Shown here: piece after piece, positions 55,350 to 63,780 of the stretch
Position numbering within the stretch: position 1 is the stretch's first letter
How the letters are laid out: the number at the start of each line of letters is the position of its first letter
Translations under genes and position numbers: made by a program
Notes under the pieces: model-generated
Database searches by the model: none
Seen by the model: the letters and a program-made list of their open reading frames with translations, nothing else
What the model was told of the DNA's origin: nothing
Assembly (NCBI GenBank): GCA_902495305.1
Contig: CABUWG010000002.1
Span: forward strand, 13,314-77,313
DNA: 64,000 nucleotides
From: an uncultured Pseudomonadota bacterium
GTDB lineage: Bacteria; Pseudomonadota; Alphaproteobacteria; RF32; CAG-239
Direction of reading: 5' to 3'

Positions 55350-56186
55350 CTATTTCTTTTTGTTTTCATGACGAGTTCTCATAATGAACTTATCAGTCTT
55401 TTTGTTAGTACGAGTCTTAGCACCCTTAGTCGGCTTACCCCAAGGAGTAACAGGATGGCGACCGCCGGAAGTACGGCCTTCACCACCGCCATGCGGGTGA
55501 TCAACCGGGTTCATGGCCACGCCACGAGAAACCGGACGTTTGCCGATCCAGCGTGTACGGCCTGCTTTACCGAGAGATTTGTTCTGGTTGTCGGGGTTAG
55601 AAACAGCACCGACGGTAGCCAGACATTCTTCACGGACGATTCTCAATTCGCCGGAACCCAGTTTCAGCTGAGCATAGCCGGCATCTTTACCAACCAGCTG
55701 GGCATAGCAGCCTGCAGAACGAACCAGCTGTCCGCCCTTGCCTGCCTTGAGCTCGATATTGTGAATGATTGTACCAACCGGCATATTCTTCAAAGGCATA
55801 GCGTTACCCGGTTTGATATCAGCCTTATCGGAAGATACGACTTTATCGCCGGCTTTCAGTCTCTGCGGAGCGAGAATATAAGATTTTGTACCGTCTGTAT
55901 AGCTGATCAGAGCAATAAAAGCAGAACGGTTCGGATCATATTCAATTCTCTCGACAGTTGCTTCACAATCAAATTTATTACGTTTGAAGTCGATGATACG
56001 GAGTTTGCGTTTATGACCGCCACCGATTCTGCGACTTGTTACGTGTCCGAAATTGTCACGCCCGCCTGACTTGGTCAAACCAACAGTCAGGGTCTTTTCC
56101 GGAGCGCCCTTGTAGAGCTCGCTTCTGTCAACAATAACAAGCTGACGAAGCCCCGGAGATGTAGGCTTATATTTTTTCAATGCCAT
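55350..56186 (-). CDS. rplB: 50S ribosomal protein L2
   Basis: The 278-residue protein carries the L2 C-terminal signature [16 protein letters not shown], including the histidine near the peptidyl transferase centre, and [15 protein letters not shown] at the start. Confidence 0.99.
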   Translation of the reverse strand: MALKKYKPTSPGLRQLVIVDRSELYKGAPEKTLTVGLTKSGGRDNFGHVTSRRIGGGHKRKLRIIDFKRNKFDCEATVERIEYDPNRSAFIALISYTDGTKSYILAPQRLKAGDKVVSSDKADIKPGNAMPLKNMPVGTIIHNIELKAGKGGQLVRSAGCYAQLVGKDAGYAQLKLGSGELRIVREECLATVGAVSNPDNQNKSLGKAGRTRWIGKRPVSRGVAMNPVDHPHGGGEGRTSGGRHPVTPWGKPTKGAKTRTNKKTDKFIMRTRHENKKK

Positions 56187-56189
56187 GTC

Positions 56190-56510
56190 TTAAATTCCTG
56201 TTGTAACATCAATATTTTGACCTTCAGCCAGAGTAACGACGGCTTTTTTATAGTCAGAACGCTGACCGATATAGCCCTTAAAACGTTTCTCTTTGCCAAA
56301 CTGGCGAATAGTATTGACTTTGTTTACTTTCACATTAAAGATTGCTTCAACGGCAGCCTTAACTTCGTCTTTGGTAGCGCTCAGCGGAACCAGAAAAGTT
56401 ACTTTGCCGGCTTCCGATGCAATCATCGATTTTTCTGTGATTACCGGACGGGTCAATGTATCATACATTTTTGCAGTTACGGTATTGTTTGTTTTCTTAG
56501 ATTTTATCAT
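56190..56510 (-). CDS. rplW: 50S ribosomal protein L23
   Basis: The 106-residue protein has [19 protein letters not shown] and the [14 protein letters not shown] motif of L23. It overlaps rplD by 4 bp. An extension of about 14 residues precedes the usual start, and an internal ATG is possible. Confidence 0.97.
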   Translation of the reverse strand: MIKSKKTNNTVTAKMYDTLTRPVITEKSMIASEAGKVTFLVPLSATKDEVKAAVEAIFNVKVNKVNTIRQFGKEKRFKGYIGQRSDYKKAVVTLAEGQNIDVTTGI

Positions 56511-57139
56511 TTCAATCTATCCTCCAAGCAAGCAACTGCATCTTTGGTCAAGACCAGTTTGTCTTTTCTCAAGATGTCGTATACATTAGCGCCGATCGTA
56601 GGCAAAACATCGACTCCAATAATATTTCTGGATGCCAATGCAAAATTAGTATCAACCTCTTTGCCGTCGATAAACAAGCAGTTCTTCAACCCGCAGCTAT
56701 TGAGTTTGCCAAGCAAATCTTTAGTTTTCGGAGCTGATAATTTTGCTTCATCAACAACAACCAGATTGCCCTCTTTGGCTTTAGCCGAAAGAGCGGTTTT
56801 CAAACCAAGCTTTCTAAACTTCTTGGTCAGTTCATGCGAATGGTCACGAACAACCGGACCAAACACAACGCCACCTTTTCTAAACTGAGTTCCCTTGTAA
56901 GAACCTTGACGAGCACGTCCGCCGCCTTTCTGTTTGAAAGGTTTGGAACCGGTCAAAGCAACTTCGGAACGGCCTTTAGTCTTGTGGTTGCCGCACTGCA
57001 GTCTGGCCAGCTGCCAAACAACAACGCGATGCAAAATATCGGCACGAACTTCCAAGCCGAAAATCGACTCGTTCAGCTCAATCTGGCCGACACTTTTATT
57101 TGTATCTAAACTTAAGATGTCCTGTTTCATATTTTTCAA
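56507..57139 (-). CDS. rplD: 50S ribosomal protein L4
   Basis: The 210-residue protein has the L4 loop [20 protein letters not shown]. In enteric bacteria L4 represses the S10 operon through its leader RNA; whether it does so here is unknown. Confidence 0.98.
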   Translation of the reverse strand: MKNMKQDILSLDTNKSVGQIELNESIFGLEVRADILHRVVVWQLARLQCGNHKTKGRSEVALTGSKPFKQKGGGRARQGSYKGTQFRKGGVVFGPVVRDHSHELTKKFRKLGLKTALSAKAKEGNLVVVDEAKLSAPKTKDLLGKLNSCGLKNCLFIDGKEVDTNFALASRNIIGVDVLPTIGANVYDILRKDKLVLTKDAVACLEDRLK

Positions 57140-57149
57140 TCCTTATCGC

Positions 57150-57872
57150 TTATGCATTTTCAGCTGGAGTTTCAGCCTGAGCTGCAACAGGTTCATCAAC
57201 TTTTTTCAATCCTGCAGGCATCGGCAGTTCAACCTTGCTCGGGATTTTAACGGCATCGGTAACATATACCCAGGCATTTTCACCGCCGGGCACGCCGCCT
57301 TTAACCATCAGCAATCCTCTGGCAGCATCGGTAGCGACAACCTTCAGGTTTTGAACGGTTACGCGTTCATCGCCAAGATGTCCGGCCATTTTTTTGCCTT
57401 TGAATACCTTACCAGGATCCTGTCTTTGTCCTGTAGAACCGTGAGAACGGTGAGAAATAGATACACCGTGGGTAGCTTCCAGACCGGCAAAGTTGTGGCG
57501 TTTCATAACACCGGCAAAACCCTTACCTTTGGAGGTGCTGCAAACGTCAACATATTGACCGGCAACAAAATGTTCTACAGATAATTCATCGCCTACAGAA
57601 AGCAGACAATCTTCAGAAACTCTGAACTCTGCCAGTTTTTTCTTAGGCTCAACGTTAGCTTTGGCAAAATGTCCTTTCAGAGGTTTGGATACATTTTTAG
57701 CCTTGATGGCGCCTGTACCGAGTTGTACAGCTGTATATCCGTCTCTGTCGAGAGTTTTAACGTCAACGACTTTCAAATCTTCAACGCTGAGAACGGTAAC
57801 GGGAACATGAGTTCCGTCACTCTCGAAAATACGAGACATTCCAAGCTTTTTTGCGATTAGACCCGTACGCAT
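57150..57872 (-). CDS. rplC: 50S ribosomal protein L3
   Basis: The 240-residue protein starts [20 protein letters not shown] and has [12 protein letters not shown] and [20 protein letters not shown], the L3 signature. A C-terminal tail of about 25 Ala/Glu/Val-rich residues extends beyond the family core. Confidence 0.98.
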   Translation of the reverse strand: MRTGLIAKKLGMSRIFESDGTHVPVTVLSVEDLKVVDVKTLDRDGYTAVQLGTGAIKAKNVSKPLKGHFAKANVEPKKKLAEFRVSEDCLLSVGDELSVEHFVAGQYVDVCSTSKGKGFAGVMKRHNFAGLEATHGVSISHRSHGSTGQRQDPGKVFKGKKMAGHLGDERVTVQNLKVVATDAARGLLMVKGGVPGGENAWVYVTDAVKIPSKVELPMPAGLKKVDEPVAAQAETPAENA

Positions 57873-57939
57873 TATTATATTTTTCCTTTTCTTAATAGGT
57901 TGACCTCTTAAAATCTAAAAAGCCAACATTAATTTATAA

Positions 57940-58251
57940 CTACAGTTTGATCTCAACATTAACACCGGCAGCCAAATCCAGCTTCATCAAAGCGTCTACG
58001 GTTTGCGGTGTCGGATCGACGATATCAAGAAGTCTTTTGTGAGTACGGATTTCGAACTGCTCGCGGGATTTCTTGTCAACGTGCGGAGAACGGTTTACCG
58101 TAAACTTCTCAATTCTGGTCGGCAGGGGGATCGGCCCTCTGACATTAGCCCCGGTTCTTTTGGCCGTGTGCACAATCTCTTTGGTAGACAGATCAAGCAG
58201 ACGGTGGTCAAAAGCCTTGAGGCGAATTCTGATATTTTGTGTTTCCATCAT
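57940..58251 (-). CDS. rpsJ: 30S ribosomal protein S10
   Basis: The 103-residue protein has [34 protein letters not shown] and [18 protein letters not shown], as S10 does. Two tandem ATGs are possible starts. It is first in the S10 operon, with a leader of about 160 nt. The fusA/tuf genes often found upstream are not here. Confidence 0.98.
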   Translation of the reverse strand: MMETQNIRIRLKAFDHRLLDLSTKEIVHTAKRTGANVRGPIPLPTRIEKFTVNRSPHVDKKSREQFEIRTHKRLLDIVDPTPQTVDALMKLDLAAGVNVEIKL

Positions 58252-58273
58252 TTTTAATTTTTACCTTATAACT

Positions 58274-58311
58274 AGATGGCAACAGATTCGGTTATCTTAT
58301 CCTTGCCATCT
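58274..58311 (-). promoter_or_regulatory. Hairpin in the S10 operon leader
   Basis: A perfect 9-bp stem AGATGGCAA/TTGCCATCT closes a 20-nt loop that can form a small inner helix. It lies in the transcribed leader about 25-60 bp before rpsJ and could be a regulatory site. Confidence 0.5.
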
Positions 58312-58418
58312 AAGAATTAAACTAAGCAAACCCTTGGTTCTCAATAGTTTGCGCTATGTTTTATATCCTCGCTGCCAGACAGATTCCGCCCGTCTCACAG
58401 CTACTGTGCGCCCTTTGT

Positions 58419-58446
58419 AACATAGACAAATTCTAATTGCAAGCAA
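58419..58446 (-). promoter_or_regulatory. Promoter of the S10 operon
   Basis: TTGCTT, 16 bp, TATGTT, with TTGCTTGCAATT upstream and TGTTACAAA downstream. The same arrangement stands before the detached rplQ. Confidence 0.7.
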
Positions 58447-58480
58447 AAAAATCAACTTTTTTCACTTTTTATACAAGATT

Positions 58481-58584
58481 GAATCCCCGACTCAGACTCT
58501 CTTTGAGTCAGATTGACAAATTTTTAAAACGACGAGTCTAAATTTAATTTTTCGACTCAAAAACGACTCGAATTTGCCCGAATC
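58481..58584. promoter_or_regulatory. Cluster of eight GANTC sites between nadE and the S10 promoter
   Basis: GANTC starts at 58481, 58489, 58495, 58505, 58534, 58554, 58565 and 58580. GANTC is the target of the alphaproteobacterial cell-cycle methylase CcrM; chance predicts about 0.4 sites in 104 bp. GACTCA and TGAGTC (58489-58510) also form a hairpin. No gene lies in 58447-58628. Confidence 0.75.
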
Positions 58585-58628
58585 GACAAAAACGGGTATT
58601 TTACACGCAAACGCCCGCCTTTTTATGC

Positions 58629-59402
58629 TTACAATGCATCAGCCATTTGCCGTCGCTTAAATGCGGCACGATGGTATAACCGGACAACACGCGCAACCGT
58701 ATCGGCATTTTCTCCGCCTGCTGTGATTTCCGCCGCAGTACAGCCTTTATCAACATACAGCTTGAGAATTCTATCCAAAACCGCATAGGGCGGCAAGGAA
58801 TCCTCATCTTTCTGTCCGGCACTGAGTTCTGCTGACGGCGACCGGTCAATAACGGCTTCGGGCAGAACCCGGCTCAAACCGTTTCGCCATTTTGCCAGCC
58901 TGAAAATATCGGTCTTATAAATATTTCCGACTGGCATCAGACCGCCGCAGGTATCGCCGTAAAGAGTGCAATAGCCGACAGCGGCCTCCGATTTGTTACC
59001 GCAGGCCAAAACCAGATAATCGTACTGGTTGGCATAGGCCATCAAGATTTTGCCGCGTTCCCGCGCCTGCAAATTTTCCAACACGATCTGCGCCGGCTTT
59101 TCTCCGAATGCCTGAGTCAAAAATTCTGTCTGCCTTGCCATTTCCGGCTCAATATCCAAGACCTGATAATCAAAACCGTTCAAATCGGCAAGTTCTTGCG
59201 CAATATCCAGACTGAGTGCCGACGTATGCCGCGTCTTCATCATAAGGCAGTGTACTTTTTCTTTGCCCAGCGCTTCTGCGGCCAACACACTGACAACGGC
59301 AGAGTCCAAACCGCCGGAAAGCCCGAGGATAACATCGCTGAAACCATTGTTTTTTACATAATCCTGCAAACCGCCTTTTAATTTATTCCAAAGTTTTTCC
59401 AT
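58629..59402 (-). CDS. nadE: NAD synthetase, ammonia-type (no glutaminase domain)
   Basis: NadE amidates nicotinate adenine dinucleotide to NAD. The 257-residue protein has the pyrophosphatase loop SGGLDSAVV and the later GNKSEAAVGYCTLYGD and PSAELSAGQKDEDSLPPY segments. It lacks the N-terminal nitrilase domain, so ammonia is the likely nitrogen donor. It is the last gene of the NAD salvage run, 4 bp after pncB. Confidence 0.95.
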   Translation of the reverse strand: MEKLWNKLKGGLQDYVKNNGFSDVILGLSGGLDSAVVSVLAAEALGKEKVHCLMMKTRHTSALSLDIAQELADLNGFDYQVLDIEPEMARQTEFLTQAFGEKPAQIVLENLQARERGKILMAYANQYDYLVLACGNKSEAAVGYCTLYGDTCGGLMPVGNIYKTDIFRLAKWRNGLSRVLPEAVIDRSPSAELSAGQKDEDSLPPYAVLDRILKLYVDKGCTAAEITAGGENADTVARVVRLYHRAAFKRRQMADAL

Positions 59403-59406
59403 CGCT

Positions 59407-60885
59407 TTATCTCCCGTACTTGTGCTGATAAGCCTGAATCAGCTCTTGCTGCTTCCGGCGGAGTTCTGCCGTAATCCCCACACCGTAGACATGCGGATTG
59501 CATAACCGCCGGCATTCGGCATCAAGACGCTGCAAGTTTTCCTTCACCGCCTTCTGAATATCCCAAAGGCTGCGCTCTTTATGTCCGGTATCAATCTTAC
59601 CGTCAACGACAACATCCTGCAGAAGCCAATACCCGCTCATGCCTTTTTCAAATTTCCGCGGCGATTGCGTTTCACTCTGCAAATGATACGAGGCAATCGC
59701 CTCCGTCAGTTTTCCGTTCTTCAGGCTGTTACTTCCTTCCCGAACAATAACATCGCCGGCATAATTGCCGTTTTTCATCGTCCGCAAAACATTGGTTGCA
59801 CCGGGGATCGTCGTTTTCCCCTGCGCCACTTTAATCTTGTCTTTTCCCAGATAAGATTTGGTCTTATAAACGGCGCCGAGAGCGCCCATATCATCGGCCC
59901 GCACCAGTTTGGTTCCGAGAGCAAAACAGTCAAACGCCGCCTTTTGCACCACAACCAGATTTTCAATCAGAAACTCGTCCAAATCATTGGAAGCAATAAT
60001 CTGCGTATCCCGCTTGCCGCTCTCATCCAGAATTTTGCGCGCTTCTTTACTCCAATAAGCCAAATCTCCGGAATCAATCCGAATGCCTTTTAACGGAATA
60101 CCGGTTTCGTTGCTCGCCCGCACCGCATTCTTAATTCCCTGACGCGTTTCATAAGTATCCGGCAGCAATATGCCGTCATGCGGATAAGTCCTCAGAAAAG
60201 CTTTAAAAGCTTCCGTCTCATCTTCAAAAGACATAACCCAGGAATGCGCCATCGTTCCGCTCGACGGAATGCCATAATCTCTGGCAGCCGACGGATTGGA
60301 GGTAGCCGCACATCCGCCGATAAAAGCTGCACGCGCAGCTGAATATCCGCCAAGTTCCATGTCTCGCCGCAACCCGAACTCCATCACCCGCCGGTCAATC
60401 CCGTCGGCACCGGCCGCCAATACCACACGGGAGGCTTTTGTCGCCACCGGAAACTGCGAATTAATCACATTCAGCAAAGCGGCTTCGACAATCTCCACCT
60501 GCCAGCACGGACCACTGATACTGTATAAAGGTTCATTGGCAAAAACCAGCTCTCCTTCGGGAACGGCCTTGACATTAACAGCCAGTTTTGCATTTTTAAC
60601 AAAATTCACAAAATCATCACTAAATAACCGGCCGCCCGCACTGTTTTTCTTTGAGCGCAGCCAGTCTATATCGTCTTTGCCCAAATGCCAGTTGTCAAGC
60701 CATTCCAAAACCTCGCCCAAACCGGCTGAAACAATATAGCCGCAGTTGGGACTGTTTTTTCTGAAAAAAGCGCCGGAGATTTTAAAATCGTTATGCATAT
60801 TATTCTTAAACCAGCCATAGCTCATTGTCCAGTGATACTCGTCTGCCCACAAAGGGTTGCCCTCGGCAATCAAATTTCTTCTCAT
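59407..60885 (-). CDS. pncB: Nicotinate phosphoribosyltransferase
   Basis: PncB makes nicotinate mononucleotide from nicotinate and PRPP. The 492-residue protein has SSGTMAHSW (about 213), the phosphate-binding GIRIDSGDLAYWS and the GTKLVRADD-type segment. The length fits the long bacterial form. The ATG overlaps the pncA stop by 4 bp (ATGA), so the two are coupled: PncA product is PncB substrate. Confidence 0.94.
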   Translation of the reverse strand: MRRNLIAEGNPLWADEYHWTMSYGWFKNNMHNDFKISGAFFRKNSPNCGYIVSAGLGEVLEWLDNWHLGKDDIDWLRSKKNSAGGRLFSDDFVNFVKNAKLAVNVKAVPEGELVFANEPLYSISGPCWQVEIVEAALLNVINSQFPVATKASRVVLAAGADGIDRRVMEFGLRRDMELGGYSAARAAFIGGCAATSNPSAARDYGIPSSGTMAHSWVMSFEDETEAFKAFLRTYPHDGILLPDTYETRQGIKNAVRASNETGIPLKGIRIDSGDLAYWSKEARKILDESGKRDTQIIASNDLDEFLIENLVVVQKAAFDCFALGTKLVRADDMGALGAVYKTKSYLGKDKIKVAQGKTTIPGATNVLRTMKNGNYAGDVIVREGSNSLKNGKLTEAIASYHLQSETQSPRKFEKGMSGYWLLQDVVVDGKIDTGHKERSLWDIQKAVKENLQRLDAECRRLCNPHVYGVGITAELRRKQQELIQAYQHKYGR

Positions 60886-61511
60886 CTTGCTTCTCCGCTG
60901 TTTTTATTTACAAAATTAAAAAAACGTTTTTTCTCATTCAGAACCTGTCGAAAAAACTGTTTTGACGTAATCATCTGCAACCGGCCGCCGGCCAGTGCAT
61001 TGGCGTATTGGGCTTCGGCAACAATCTCAGGCATCTGCTTTTGGGCACCGCGACACAAATCTTCCAACAACACGACTTTGGCGCCGCGCCGCAAAAAACC
61101 GTCCATGGCCTGCCGGACGCAAACATCGCTGAGCAGCCCGCAAAGATAGACGTCTTTCAAACGCCAGTCCTGCTGCAAAATGCCGTAAGTTTTTTCTTCA
61201 TTCCACAAATTGGTCGTCGATTTATAAATATCTGTCACCGGAATATTGTCTTTGAAATCGGCAATTTTCTGCCAGCCCCAGCTGTAATATACCGTATGCA
61301 GGGGATAATCTTCGGCCTCGCGCGTATTCTGATAAGTTTCCACAAAATGGGTATCCGCCGCATCAATAATCCGGCTGAACATTCCCTTTTGCAAATTCTC
61401 GCAAAAACGCTGGTGTTGATAAATAAAATCAGGATTGTTAATCGTCAGTGCCCCTTCGGGATCGACAAAGTCGTACTGACAATCAATACGGACAAGAACA
61501 CGATCTCTCAT
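60882..61511 (-). CDS. pncA: Nicotinamidase (isochorismatase family)
   Basis: It hydrolyses nicotinamide to nicotinate. The 209-residue protein has the catalytic set: Asp in VRIDCQYDF, Lys in DIYKSTTN and Cys in LLSDVCVRQA; the metal site is suggested by DTH and by DYPLHTVY. The ATG at 61511 follows AGGGAG by 7 nt; upstream in-frame codons fall in the leader RNA. The sequence is divergent from well-known PncA, but the context (pncB, nadE, nadM) makes the role very likely. Confidence 0.85.
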   Translation of the reverse strand: MRDRVLVRIDCQYDFVDPEGALTINNPDFIYQHQRFCENLQKGMFSRIIDAADTHFVETYQNTREAEDYPLHTVYYSWGWQKIADFKDNIPVTDIYKSTTNLWNEEKTYGILQQDWRLKDVYLCGLLSDVCVRQAMDGFLRRGAKVVLLEDLCRGAQKQMPEIVAEAQYANALAGGRLQMITSKQFFRQVLNEKKRFFNFVNKNSGEAR

Positions 61512-61518
61512 GCTTTTT

Positions 61519-61582
61519 CTCCCTAGGCTTATCGGGTTACACAAACCGCCCCTCTCCTATAAGCCCTGCAGAAGACCGGGGG
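61519..61582 (-). ncRNA. Leader RNA of pncA, candidate NAD-pathway riboswitch (copy 2)
   Basis: RNA order: CCCC/GGGG stem (61578-61581 with 61549-61552), GGU, stem CUUCU/AGGAG, 11-nt loop GCAGGGCUUAU, single A. Downstream, CCC/GGG (61534-61536 with 61521-61523) closes a loop with AUAAGCCU, which can pair with GGGCUUAU of the first loop over 8 bp. The GGG belongs to the AGGGAG ribosome-binding site of pncA. The same arrangement with other stem sequences precedes nadM. Confidence 0.7.
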
Positions 61583-61598
61583 GTTATTTAACTAAAAA

Positions 61599-62135
61599 CT
61601 AAATAATTGCTTTCTTCTTATAAAAATGCTCTTCAATCAAGGCATAATTTTCCGGATGAATAAAATTCTGCCAGCGTTTGTCGCCAAACTTAATCATGTC
61701 ACGAACCATTGTACCGGTCACAAACGGAAAATCCTCATTGGTACGGTCAACATATTCAATATTTTTGAAAGCATCTTTAAACCAGTGCGCATCATAAGAA
61801 CTTCCGGCATAATAAACATCCGGCGTCCCGAGCTGCGGCAGGCTTTCATTCATAAAATCCAAAACATATTCCGCCCATTCCGCCGGATTATTAATATCAA
61901 ACAGCCCGATAACCTTCAGGCGCGGATAATCCGGATTATGGCGGTAAACATTCTGAATCATTTTTTTGCGGGTGGTATAATTAAGCGGATTACGCTGTGT
62001 CCCCTGCTCCTGAATCGAGCCGAGAATAATGGTAACCTGCTCACATTCGTTAAGCATCCGGTCAATCATTCGGGCATGTCCGATATGAAAAGGCTGTGCC
62101 CGCATAACCGCAATTCCGTGTTTGTATTTATACAT
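61599..62135 (-). CDS. nadM: Nicotinamide/nicotinate mononucleotide adenylyltransferase, NadM type
   Basis: It joins NMN or NaMN with ATP to form the dinucleotide. The 178-residue protein has the nucleotidyltransferase motif QPFHIGHARMIDRML, VTIILGSIQEQGTQRNPL, and late GTMVRDMIKFGD, in the layout of the NadM domain of cyanobacterial NadM-Nudix proteins but without the Nudix part. The ATG at 62135 has AGGAG at 8 nt; the extra 13 codons of the longer frame lie in the leader. It is the first gene of the NAD unit, separated from pncA by a second leader element. Confidence 0.9.
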   Translation of the reverse strand: MYKYKHGIAVMRAQPFHIGHARMIDRMLNECEQVTIILGSIQEQGTQRNPLNYTTRKKMIQNVYRHNPDYPRLKVIGLFDINNPAEWAEYVLDFMNESLPQLGTPDVYYAGSSYDAHWFKDAFKNIEYVDRTNEDFPFVTGTMVRDMIKFGDKRWQNFIHPENYALIEEHFYKKKAII

Positions 62136-62143
62136 AAAAAAAA

Positions 62144-62157
62144 CTCCTGAACAGGAG
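62144..62157 (-). promoter_or_regulatory. Hairpin sequestering the nadM ribosome-binding site
   Basis: CTCCTG/CAGGAG folds on itself and contains AGGAG, the nadM binding site, followed by eight T. GAACAG at the end of the upstream element can pair instead with its CTGTTC centre. Confidence 0.6.
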
Positions 62158-62188
62158 CCTGCAAGAATCAACATATAAAAAAATATAT

Positions 62189-62251
62189 CTGTTCTAAACC
62201 GGCTCAGTTTACATCCGTTCCTCGCCCATAAGCCCTAAGGACGACCGGAAC
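62189..62251 (-). ncRNA. Leader RNA of nadM, candidate NAD-pathway riboswitch (copy 1)
   Basis: RNA order: GUUCC/GGAAC stem (62247-62251 with 62216-62220), GGU, stem CGUCC/GGGCG, 11-nt loop UUAGGGCUUAU, single A. Downstream, UAAAC/GUUUA (62207-62211 with 62195-62199) closes the loop UGAGCCG, whose UGAGCC can pair with GGCUUA. The element begins at or next to the predicted transcription start. Compared with the pncA copy, both stems change sequence but keep pairing. Confidence 0.7.
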
Positions 62252-62258
62252 ATAAAAA

Positions 62259-62287
62259 AATCTAATCCTGATTCTCGCAAATGTCAA
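62259..62287 (-). promoter_or_regulatory. Promoter of the NAD salvage unit
   Basis: TTGACA, 17 bp, TAGATT on the minus strand. Transcription would start within a few bases of the leader RNA element. Confidence 0.65.
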
Positions 62288-62381
62288 GCAAATCTTTTTC
62301 ACAAGGAAAAGCGATTAACCTTGATATAAAAAATGAAGCGCTTTACATTATAATGGTATAACCCACGATAGGAGTATTAAT

Positions 62382-62741
62382 ATGAAAAAAATTCTTACCT
62401 GCGCCGCCATTGCTCTGACCTTCGCTGCAGCTAACGCTTCCGCTCAGAACATTGACCTTGTCGAAACAGCCTCAGGCCTGCGCCAGACTTCCGACAGCCT
62501 GCACGAAAAAGCCGACAATATCAAAAACAATCTGAAAACGGCCAAAGAAAACGCCAAAAAACTCAAAAAAGAAAAAGCCGCCTCTTCTGACAGCAGCCTT
62601 AAAGACGAACTGAAAAAATCAGTAGAAGAAAAAAAGGCAGAATATAAAGCCAAACAAGAAGCAGACAAAGCTGCCGCCGAAGAGAAAAAAGCCAAAATCA
62701 AAAGTGATTTGGAAGCTATCAAAAACACGTGGAAAAACTAA
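62382..62741 (+). CDS. Small periplasmic Lys/Glu/Ala-rich helical protein
   Basis: The 119-residue protein has a signal peptide (MKKILTCAAIALTFAAANASAQ, cut near ASA-Q). The mature part is almost only Lys, Glu, Ala and Asp and should form one long charged helix or coiled coil. AGGAG stands before the ATG. It is a single-gene unit with a strong terminator. No family is recognised; a TolA-like or envelope-spacing role would be speculation. Confidence 0.75.
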   Translation: MKKILTCAAIALTFAAANASAQNIDLVETASGLRQTSDSLHEKADNIKNNLKTAKENAKKLKKEKAASSDSSLKDELKKSVEEKKAEYKAKQEADKAAAEEKKAKIKSDLEAIKNTWKN

Positions 62742-62755
62742 TTCGGCAATCAAAC

Positions 62756-62793
62756 AAAAAAACTCTGAACCTAAAAAAGTTCAGAGTTTTTTT
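62756..62793. terminator. Bidirectional terminator
   Basis: A 15-bp stem AAAAAAACTCTGAAC and its complement with an 8-nt loop lies between convergent genes. Confidence 0.9.
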
Positions 62794-62798
62794 AATGG

Positions 62799-63518
62799 TT
62801 AAATCACACCGGCAAATTCATGCAGATTGCTCAATACCGTTTCATCAACCGGCTGCCATTCGGAAGAACTAACCTTCCCGGCACTCACGTCAGACCAATA
62901 AAGCTCACTTTCTTCCCGAGAAATCCGGCAATATCCTTTTTCCTGTTTTCTAAACAACAGATTTTTGTCTTCATGAGCACCGCATTGAGCCATCAAAGAT
63001 ATGTTCAAAATTCCGTCATCATACTTCAATGAAGAAATATGCACATCTTCCATTGCCCCCAAATCTTCGGAAACATTCCGAACAGAACCGCCATCCGATA
63101 CCACAAACACACTCCAGTTCTCACCAAAACCATTCTGCACATCTTCAAAACGTATCCCGCCGTCAGTAACCACTTTTTGGGTTTCTCCCAACCAGGCAAC
63201 GGCAAAATCTGTTTCTCCCAGCATTTGAATCTTGTATGGAAACAACGCTTTTGTAAACACATCGGAGCACAATGACCGATGGCCGTCAGCAGATAAAGCC
63301 ACTGCAAAATAATAAGGCGAAAAAAGAGCCCGTTCAATAACATAAATTTCTATAAACACATTTTTATAACGCGGTACAAGTTTTTGAATCAAAAGCTTTT
63401 TTTCACTTTGCTGCAAACTGCCGTCAGACAACCTGCTGCTTGGTGCTTTCGCTTTATAAAAATAGAAATCCTCTGTCATAAACACATTTGCATTTGCCAA
63501 AAATTTTAATATTTTCAT
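62799..63518 (-). CDS. Orphan cytoplasmic protein
   Basis: The 239-residue product is not recognised. The ATG at 63518 is used; a TTG two codons earlier is an alternative, and the binding site is weak (GGG). It is predicted soluble, with mixed strands and helices and many aromatic residues (ERALFSPYYFAVALSADGH, ELYWSDV). No repeat, signal or membrane segment is visible. It stands alone between a terminator and a long non-coding stretch. Confidence 0.65.
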   Translation of the reverse strand: MKILKFLANANVFMTEDFYFYKAKAPSSRLSDGSLQQSEKKLLIQKLVPRYKNVFIEIYVIERALFSPYYFAVALSADGHRSLCSDVFTKALFPYKIQMLGETDFAVAWLGETQKVVTDGGIRFEDVQNGFGENWSVFVVSDGGSVRNVSEDLGAMEDVHISSLKYDDGILNISLMAQCGAHEDKNLLFRKQEKGYCRISREESELYWSDVSAGKVSSSEWQPVDETVLSNLHEFAGVI

Positions 63519-63524
63519 ACCCAA

Positions 63525-63723
63525 TAATAATTAAAAAAATTTACTTCAAAATAATTTCAAAACCCCGAAAAGATAGCACAAGACAAAGCATTGTCAATAA
63601 TAAACTTTCAGTACGGCAAACACCCCTCTCCCCCCTCTCCTTTCTTCTCCTCTCTCCTTACACCCCTCCCCCCTCAGGGCACGGTTTGAAACTGCGATAT
63701 TTAAGATGAGGAGAAGCAAAAAT
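63525..63723. other. Non-coding spacer with a G-free tract
   Basis: No gene is supported. Bases 63617-63676 contain no G on the plus strand and are almost all C and T. Confidence 0.6.
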
Positions 63724-63758
63724 AAAAAAGCTCTCTGCATTTCTGCAAAGAGCTTTTT
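63724..63758 (-). terminator. Terminator of a minus-strand transcript from the right
   Basis: On the minus strand AAAAGCTCT-T-TGCA pairs with TGCA-G-AGAGCTTTT around a GAAA tetraloop, then a T-run. The wobble pair exists only on the minus strand, so the transcript probably comes through the structured repeats from beyond the window. Confidence 0.7.
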
Positions 63759-63780
63759 AACTTTCCTATGTGAGGTCGAT

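Noticed and set aside
61519..62251. Paired leader elements as simple terminators or a duplicated gene end
   Set aside because: No T-run follows the conserved stems, the pairing covaries, and the similarity stops at the start of each gene.
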